Assembly: GCA_945910005.1 (NCBI GenBank)
Contig: OX246740.1
Span: forward strand, 49,153,353 to 49,217,352
Length of the DNA: 64,000 nt
Direction of reading: 5' to 3'
Origin: Isoperla grammatica
Lineage: Eukaryota > Arthropoda > Insecta > Plecoptera > Perlodidae
The position numbers and the translations under genes were made by a program. Positions 56,471 through 64,000 of the stretch are shown piece by piece (within the stretch, counting starts at the first letter, position 1; each line of letters opens with the position of its first letter). The notes under the pieces are model-generated. The model was not told where the DNA came from and ran no database searches. It saw nothing but the letters and a program-made list of their open reading frames with translations.

Positions 56471-59400
56471 GAAATTCACTTGGTTTCTTAATTATTCTAG
56501 TACTAATCTAATGCATATTAACTAACTGTAGTATAACAAGGTGATACATTAAAATACATCTGGCTAAAATAACACAGGGCTACTATAACCACAAATTACA
56601 GCTATATTTTCCTACGAATATAAGTCCAAGCTGAAAAATGAATTTTCCGACACCTTTTTTTATAACCAAGTGCATCTATCGAGACTATAACATGTATAGA
56701 AAGTCTCACCTTACTAATTTTGTGTAGCTCTCCGTTTAATTTCTTTGCAAACACTCTCGAGCCAAGAACATAAAACCCCAAGCCAACGCATTTCACACAG
56801 CAATTGAATGCGTCAAGCTTCCCTACCCCACTCGACGTCTTAGAAACCAAACTAGGCAGCGGCGGCGTTTACTTTTCTTTACACTGACTGAATGAAACTT
56901 TCCTTGAAAAGAGCCGTGAGAGTTGTAGAAGAAGAAGAAAAAGAAATATTTAATAAACAGATTTTAATTTTTCAACGGTTTTCAATGTGAGTGGTCAGAA
57001 ACTTTGAAACGCACGATGAGACTGAGCGTGACACGATACACGTATTACCCGGCGTGTTGAAAGGGGGGGGGGGGTAGGGGGGTAGGGGGGTAATGCTTCG
57101 TTTCTCATGCACGTTCCGTCGCACCCCTCCTCATATTCTCACAGACACATTTTGTTCAGAGAAATTTGGTTTTCCTGAGTCATTTCGTACATTCAAACAA
57201 GAAAAGCAGCTGGTTATAGTATGAATATTCTCGGAAGATACTTGATTTTTCCAATTTGATTACATTCATTTCAATTGACTTTTACTTTTTTTTTTAAACA
57301 TTTACTCATAAACGAACAAACCGATATCTACCAACTTTTTACCACACATAAATAGTAACAAAACCAAAATATGGCGGACAGAGAAAACATCTCCTTTTCA
57401 CGCGTCTTCGAAAAAAGTGTCGCGGAAAATTCTGTTCCCGCTCAATATTCAGGAAATCGAAATAACAAGTTCCTTCCTCTCTAAGCAACGCGATGCTTTG
57501 CACCCTGTCATTAAACATTCACGACCAACACAAGTGTGAACTTTGTGTGGGGGAGAGGAGGGGGGGGGGGGGAGAGTTTCAGGAAGACAGAAGTACGATA
57601 CCACAAGATCTGGTTGGTTGCCGTTCCGTTTGTTTAGGCACAACTTTGAAAGAACACTCGTCTCTTGGTAACAAAACATCATTTGTAAATTGCTTCGCGA
57701 GATCTGATTTCCATTGTTGACACGTTTCTCGTTTGTATTTTGCGTTATCTGGGTAGTTCTGCTTTAGTCAAAGATGTTGGGATAGTTCTATAGAAGGACA
57801 AGCTGTATTGGCGCTGCAATACGGCATCACATGGTTTTATTCCAGACTACGTGGAGCAAGATGTTTATTTTTATAATTTGTGTTTTAAATAATTGAAACT
57901 GCTTTTATACAATCATATCACAATAGGTAGGTCTTACTGTTAAACAAGCTAATCGTACCAAATAACACAACAGCAACAGTTTTCCAGCGCAATCTAGTGA
58001 TTATTCCTTCCTTTATTTTTCATTTCAAAAGTCGATTGCGATAGAATGTCAAGTCTCAATTGATTGATTGATTAAAAGTAGAGTGATTATTCACCGTATA
58101 TACACATGTAGTGTTGGTATGTAGTCAATATATTTTCTGTCGTTCTCTTTGTATAAAGAGGCTAGAACAGTTACTATGCGTAAATGTGAAACAAGAATGT
58201 TTGTTGATGAAGAATTGTGAAATGGAATTATTGTGGCGATGTTGTGAAATTATTGATATCATGCCATTGAAGTACCAACGTGCCATCTATATGTTTAGCT
58301 ATAAACTCGATTTATGCTGTTGTATCTTGTTCAATTATTTGTGGAATGAATGAATGAATAACTAATGAAACGTCTATCGCGAGACAACCAGACCATTTGT
58401 CAGTTTTTAATCGTTTTGCTAAACATACTTCGTAAGGTATTATTATCCGGCAATAAAAATGATAAATCTATTCTTTGTGGCAATACTGGCGTCGATTTTC
58501 TGAGTGAGTGAGTTAGCGTGCAATGTTGATCAGCCTTTGGCTAACTTCAATACCGACAAGTATATTTATAACACAGATATTCCTCATCAATAAGCCCTAA
58601 GAAGTTAGTCACATTGAAAGTTAACATTTTAAATTTTAAAGAAGAAAAGCTAAATATAGGGAGAAAAATTGATTCTAAACAGGTCTTTGTGGGGAAGCAG
58701 GATTTTAGTACTTGATATGTCAAATTGTATTGACTGCTGTGACCATACATTCATTTTTATCATCAAATAGACATCAAAATAGAATGCTATATTTAAAGTC
58801 ATCAATAAATCTACATTAAAAATCCCAAAATAAGATAAAACTACAAAGAAAGTCACAAAAACTTCAAAACGATCAATTAAAAATGAGCTGTGCATGTTTG
58901 TATACTGCTTAGAGTAAAATAGAAATCATATGATTCATAATTCGATTTAACCAAAAAAACATAATGCAGTGAGAGGAGTATAGTTATATAGAATAAATAC
59001 CTGTTTTGTCCGACGCTTCATTTACTTACGTAGACGAGTGTATCTCTTTCATTTCTACACTGTTTACAACATTTATACCGATCATTTAATGGCATCTCGC
59101 TCTAATACACAGTCATGCAGGTATATGACATTTAAAATGCTTTTTATCTCCAATGTGCACCCACACAAACGACGCACATAGTAGAGTGTCTATTACCGCC
59201 AGCATTAATATGCGCAGTGATGAACCCGTCATGTTGACCGAGGTTATTATCAATGCGTCCAGACGTGAACGCGACCGACTATTGTAGGCTGTGAATTTGA
59301 AATTGCAAAGCGTTTTCATAGAGCACGCATCATATAGATGCCAAACTGGACCGTGTATACGATCTGTCTATACAACTGGACTCGCCATTTCAAGCGCATA

Positions 59401-59616
59401 AACTCTACGGGGTGGTATTTATCTAGTAGTTGTCGATAATCGTGAAACTGTTAGTTTAGTGTACATTTAGCAGTAGCGATGGTTGGCAAATATTGGTTAT
59501 ACGGCGTGACTATAACTCCCGAAGTTTGAATGTGCTTAAAACACAGATGAAGTAAAAAGTTTCGAATGTCTGTTTCTGTACATTATTTTAACTTTCGGTC
59601 GAGATGGATTACCAGT

Positions 59617-59655
59617 GTGGTGACCGGTGCCTGCAAAGAGGGTTTTCGTGCACTT
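59617..59655 (+). repeat. dispersed repeat motif with GGTGACCGG...CAAAGAGGG
   Basis: GTGGTGACCGGTGCCTGCAA followed by AGAGGGTTTTCGTGCAC resembles 21328-21363 (same strand) and 45974-46008 (opposite strand). The downstream T-rich sequence is also similar in style to 21380-21450. Confidence 0.6.
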
Positions 59656-60477
59656 CTTTTGATCTGTTTTTTATCTCCATCATCTTGATAGCTTTGGTCA
59701 TTTCTTCGCTTTCTACTTTTTTTTTACATAAACCTTCTTAATGTGTAGGCAACCCTTTTTTCGACCTGAATGCCCGCAACCCCCCACGCCCCCCGAACTG
59801 TGGAATGGATTAATTCGGCCGACACTATATTTGACTAAGAAAAATATCTGTAAACTTCAACACGTCAACATAATCACTAATCACATAATATAATACTTTA
59901 GCTCTTTCAAGTATTTCATAATTTGCTACTGTACAACTAAACGATATACTTTAGAAAATATATAATTCTGGTATTTTTAGGTGAGGATCTTTCTATTTTA
60001 CAAAGCTGTATATGTATTGAATATGAACGACACAGTTTCCTATTTCTACGAGTAATACTAATAATTGTCATCAATATTACCCACAAGTCATCAGCAATTA
60101 CGGGTGGAGGGGACCTTCTCGTGTGATCACAACACCTTTCAATCTATCGAACAATTTACTTGCATGCTAGTCTATCAACCGGTGCGTAGTAAATGGATAA
60201 TAATTTAGTTATTACTAAATATCCGTGGCTCCGAACCTGAAAGTTGTTTGGCACCCATAATCACGGTACGCATCCTGTCAAACCATTTGATGACTTTCGG
60301 CTTTTAATGACGTTCATCGCAGATGATTTATCGTCTAGTACCACGGGGATCTTGAACGGGTTTTTTTCCCAGCACGATATACGTATTGTTATCGACTTGA
60401 ACTGAGTCTAGTTCACAATAAGACGGCCACTAGCTTTGTACGATTGTTCATTAAAACACTTCAACCTAAGAATATAC

Positions 60478-60520
60478 TTTCTCTCTCTCTCGCTCTCTTT
60501 CTCTCTCTTCCTCTCACTCA
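60478..60520. repeat. (CT)n-rich simple repeat
   Basis: Imperfect CTCTCT/CTTTCT run. Confidence 0.85.
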
Positions 60521-62215
60521 CTCATTCTAAACATGAATGAAATTATTAATGTTGTTTACGTGAGATTTGTATGGCTGAATTGATTATCCGTATTAGTAAT
60601 AGTATAGTACGGCTTAAAAGCTTAGCATTTTCATGGTAGTTAAGTTTTTCAAATACATTTGCCATCGCGCAGGCAGGAATACAAATGACTAGTCTACGTC
60701 TTAGTTAGGGGTTTGTGTTCGGGGTGCCCGCTCGAACAATGGGGTGAAGTACAACGTGTGTTTTGTGAGGGGGGGGGGGGTGATACCATCAACAGAGCCG
60801 TTCACTGTTTTGCAAGGGAATTAGCATTGAATTATGTATCTATAATTTATACTCTTGTTAGGCCATTGTTTGTTTACCTTTATGTAATCAAGCCGGGGTA
60901 ATTATAGTACTTATACGGGTTGTGATATGAGTGGTGCTTGGTGGCCTGTCCGCTATTTCCATTGTGCGCGGGCTGGGTTTGATCATTGAACACAAAAATG
61001 ATGACAATAATAATACCACTGAAAATCAGTCTTGTTACTGAGTGGGTAGACTCTAAATGTGATTTTATTTAATAATTTCATCTGGTTTTATGGTAAACCC
61101 ATACAAAAACGGCCTACTTGACATTTTCCTTTATTCAGTATGTTAACAACCGGTTGGGCCAGTTTTACAGTAATACACCAATAAACAACATAGAAATTAA
61201 TGAAAAAAAAATAATGATAATAATCGTCAGATACCCCTTAATTGAAACGAATGTATTAATTTTCAAAGCATTTCCAACAAGCTTTCATAGGGTCTAAATT
61301 TCCTCTTCTTTTCTCCAAACTAAGTTTCCCCACGCGGCAACTTTCCATCGGTGAAAAACAAACCCTTATGTCGCCAGCACAGACATATCGCCGCGTTTTG
61401 TCACCTGTCATTTCTATGATTTGCGCTGGAAATCGTTTGGAAATGTATCACGACCGTCTTTGTCTTGTCCAATTATTAAACTTTCTTGCTCGCTCGAACG
61501 AAATATGAGCACAATTATTTCTTATACGAGTGTAGCTTTTTTCTCTTTATAGTGTGGCCATCATTTTTACAACTAGGCGTAGTTTGTGATCGTCGATCGC
61601 TCTTATAGGTAAACACATGGAGGCTGATGATCCTCAGTCTTTATCTGACTGAGGATTCTCGTCATAAATAAAAAAAGTGAGTTTGGTGAATCCTTTCTAT
61701 TGTTAAAATACTAGAACGCCAACGCATAGATATTAAAACATCGTATTGTCACCTTGTCCGAAAGTTGTCCCCCGAATACAAGAGGAGAAATTGAACCGTG
61801 GCGCTATCTCGCGGATTTGAATCAAGTTGGCGCTCTCTAGAACCTTACCTTAACATTACCAGTAACTTATAAAATTCTGGCCGGATTTTAATATCGTATA
61901 TTGCCGTTTAAGAAGGTTCCTATACTGCAGTTTTTCTTTTAACTTTTATTTGAAGCGTGGAAAAAATATAATATGTAACTTGGGAGCTCTTACAGATTGT
62001 CAAAATGCCCCAGAGACACATTGTACGCTACAACTGATGCACCGTATAGTACATTTACATTTTTATGTATTAACTAATGTCACAATTTAATGAACACGAA
62101 TCTTAACCCAAACAACTAGCCTCATTAAACTAGGTAATAACATAGCCGGAACTTGGAATTCGATGAAGAAATTAAGAATTGGTCTCATATTTTGTCAAAG
62201 ATACAATAAGTGTGT

Positions 62216-62337
62216 TATTAAAAATATAGGACTATACACTGTTTCTTGTCAATTAAAATAATTATAAAACGGCCCATATAAATTTATAATAATTTTAATT
62301 AACAAGAAACCGTCTATATAGTCCTAGTTTTTTAATA
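62216..62337. mobile_element. palindromic MITE, 122 bp
   Basis: The outer about 50 bp at each end are imperfect reverse complements (TATTAAAA..TAGGACTATA at the left; TATAGTCCTAG....TTTAATA at the right). Both sides start and end in TA-rich sequence, so the exact target duplication cannot be fixed. No coding capacity. Confidence 0.65.
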
Positions 62338-62429
62338 AAACATGTACCTGTTCTGTTCTACTGTTTCCGTTTTTAATACAATAAGTGAGTGATTTATGAA
62401 AGTGTGAGAACCAAAGCTGGAATGTAGGA

Positions 62430-62730
62430 TGATAATGGGCTCATGATCGCGATGGTCCTCGTTGCAACTGAACCCACACAATCAATAGGTATGTCGTGTG
62501 ATGGATATCTGGAGGTCAGCGAAGCGGTCACCTCATCTCACTCACATTCCACCCATAGCTGTCTCGACTCTCCGGGCTGGATCGCTTCGATCAACATAGT
62601 CGACATTTCGTCACAATGAGGTAGTTAGTGGGGTCGCCGCCGCAGCCACTGGGCAATATCTGTTGCACAATCTAGCCGTCTATTTATCACTTGGATCTGA
62701 CTCCCACGACGTTAGATGCTCATTTCGAGT
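62430..62730. other. GC-richer island, function unknown
   Basis: A GC-balanced block with several CpGs, including GGGGTCGCCGCCGCAGCC near 62629. No convincing exon frame or splice sites. Possibly regulatory. Confidence 0.25.
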
Positions 62731-62739
62731 GTTGGACAC

Positions 62740-64000
62740 AAATAGCTTATTGGAAAGCGTGAGAGTTTGTTTTTAAAAACTACTTTCAATACACAAATTT
62801 TAGAATAGTCTGGTTCTCGATATTTAAAAAATCTAAGATACTTAAAAAAAATTGATGTAAAATTGATTGTGTTTGGATAGAATTAGACAATGTCGATATA
62901 ATCTTGAATTTTCTTTGATCCAAATGTAATAATACATATTGAATTATCTTTTTGAGAATATATTTTGTTGATCTAAATAATATGTAGGCCCAGTATTATG
63001 AAATATTTTGTAAGCTACTAACTGGTTTTCATCATGGCAACCATGCTTTCTATTGAGAGTTGCCAAAGTGAAAACAAGTTAGTATCTTACTTAATAATCC
63101 ATGATACCACCCTACCATACCAGTTTTTTGTTCATACGAAATTGTATCATGGATATTAACAATTTTTCAATATAGTGGGGCCTTGTTAGCTATTGCTAAA
63201 AACAAAACAGAAATTTAGTCTGGATATATATTTAGTATGGATTTAATAATATGTGGAGTGACCCTCCGCCGTAAGGGTTAGTGAACGGTTTCTATGGCTG
63301 GAATTTACTCATCAAAATATTCGATATATCCTTGAAATAGAATATTTTCAAAAACAAGAGCGGCTAAGTAACCTTACTTCACCTTTGTAGTTCAACTACT
63401 CAAATATTCAACAAATTACAGCTAAACTCACCTTCCTGTAGTTCATGTTAATACCACCAGAGTGCATACAGTCTAGTTTACTGCTATTCTAGCTCATATT
63501 CTTTTGCTATTATTTTCATGGTAAACCAACGATTTTATTTTTCTATTGGTCAATAAAGGAAAGCGTGATTAACTGATATATTCCACGTTGCTTGAATATG
63601 TATGAACGTTCTTAGTATAAACGACCATTAAAAATAGTTCCAAGCATGTTTCAATTTAATTGTGCATTCAAACAGCTATGTGTCTCATTTTTGTTTTTGT
63701 TATTCGAACGGACTGTAATAAAAGGTATAGTTATAAAAACAAGCATTATTATTGTTAAAACGTATACATCGAAGTAATGTAATAGTCTGCTGCTGGCGTA
63801 CATTATTGCAAATGGAACTGTTGTAATATTCAAATAAGAAAAGTTACAATCTGAATTGTTCTTCCGTGTTAGCAAAACTAATGCACACGGTTTTTAATAT
63901 CAACTATTTATTAGACATGTGAATGGCACATGTTACTCTATAACTGATCTCTGTTGTAATTTATAAGTGTTACGGGAGTAAAAAATATAATTACACGAAA
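62740..64000. other. probable intron or intergenic, nothing recognised
   Basis: AT-rich to the window end. No gene, RNA or transposon end supported. Confidence 0.45.

Larger units (their letters stand above)
55800..62210. other. probable intron, no gene recognised
   Basis: AT-rich. Holds poly-G blocks 57063-57090, 57560-57572 and 60769-60780, a CT run at 60478-60520, a GAAT run near 58344, a repeat relative at 59617-59655 and a 10-bp perfect hairpin (ATCCTCAGTC/GACTGAGGAT, loop 7) at 61630-61656. No supported exon. Confidence 0.45.

Overview
This is a stretch of AT-rich (about two thirds A+T by eye), gene-poor, repeat-dense animal genomic DNA. There are no operons, ribosome binding sites or phage-like layout. 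The gene evidence is a single large exon bounded by canonical splice sites, and the rest is microsatellites, retroposon ends, foldback elements and two intact autonomous retrotransposons. The exon (15861-16919, + strand) encodes a secreted leucine-rich-repeat protein whose layout and Cys-rich N-terminus fit arthropod Connectin. With the abundant simple repeats and a very long following intron, this suggests an arthropod, perhaps a crustacean or another non-insect. The species call is inference.

Layout. 1-9.4 kb: intergenic, with a possible LTR-like fragment (762-1075), a microsatellite cluster (2008-2735), a 59-bp-arm hairpin beside a tRNA-like box (5314-5592) and a LINE-type 3' end (8090-8391). 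9427-13260, minus strand: a LINE with an intact 1028-codon endonuclease/reverse transcriptase ORF, a hexanucleotide-tandem 3' tail and a 78-bp direct duplication just 5' of the ORF. 15.0-16.9 kb: upstream region and first coding exon of the Connectin-like gene. From 16920 to the end I find no further exon, so the remaining 47 kb is probably intron, or intron plus intergenic DNA. It holds a hAT-type MITE with a perfect 8-bp target duplication (26435-26989), a three-layer nest of palindromic elements (29946-30577), a complete Ty3/gypsy retrotransposon on the minus strand (33653-39851), further palindromic elements (46898-47106, 47520-47802, 62216-62337), a possible tRNA-derived SINE (55631-55790), several retroposon 3' ends with different short-unit tails, and sixteen G or C homopolymer tracts of 11 or more bases.

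The best mechanistic signal is in the gypsy element. Gag and pol are in different frames (pol is -1 to gag). The overlap holds the heptamer GGGAAAC in the correct gag phase, a 6-nt spacer and a perfect 10-bp stem with a 13-nt loop, which is a textbook -1 ribosomal frameshift signal. I could see no difference between its two 685-bp LTRs, it is flanked by CAAT duplications, and both ORFs are open, so it inserted very recently and may be active. The LINE ORF is also unbroken. Both autonomous elements lie antisense to the host gene.
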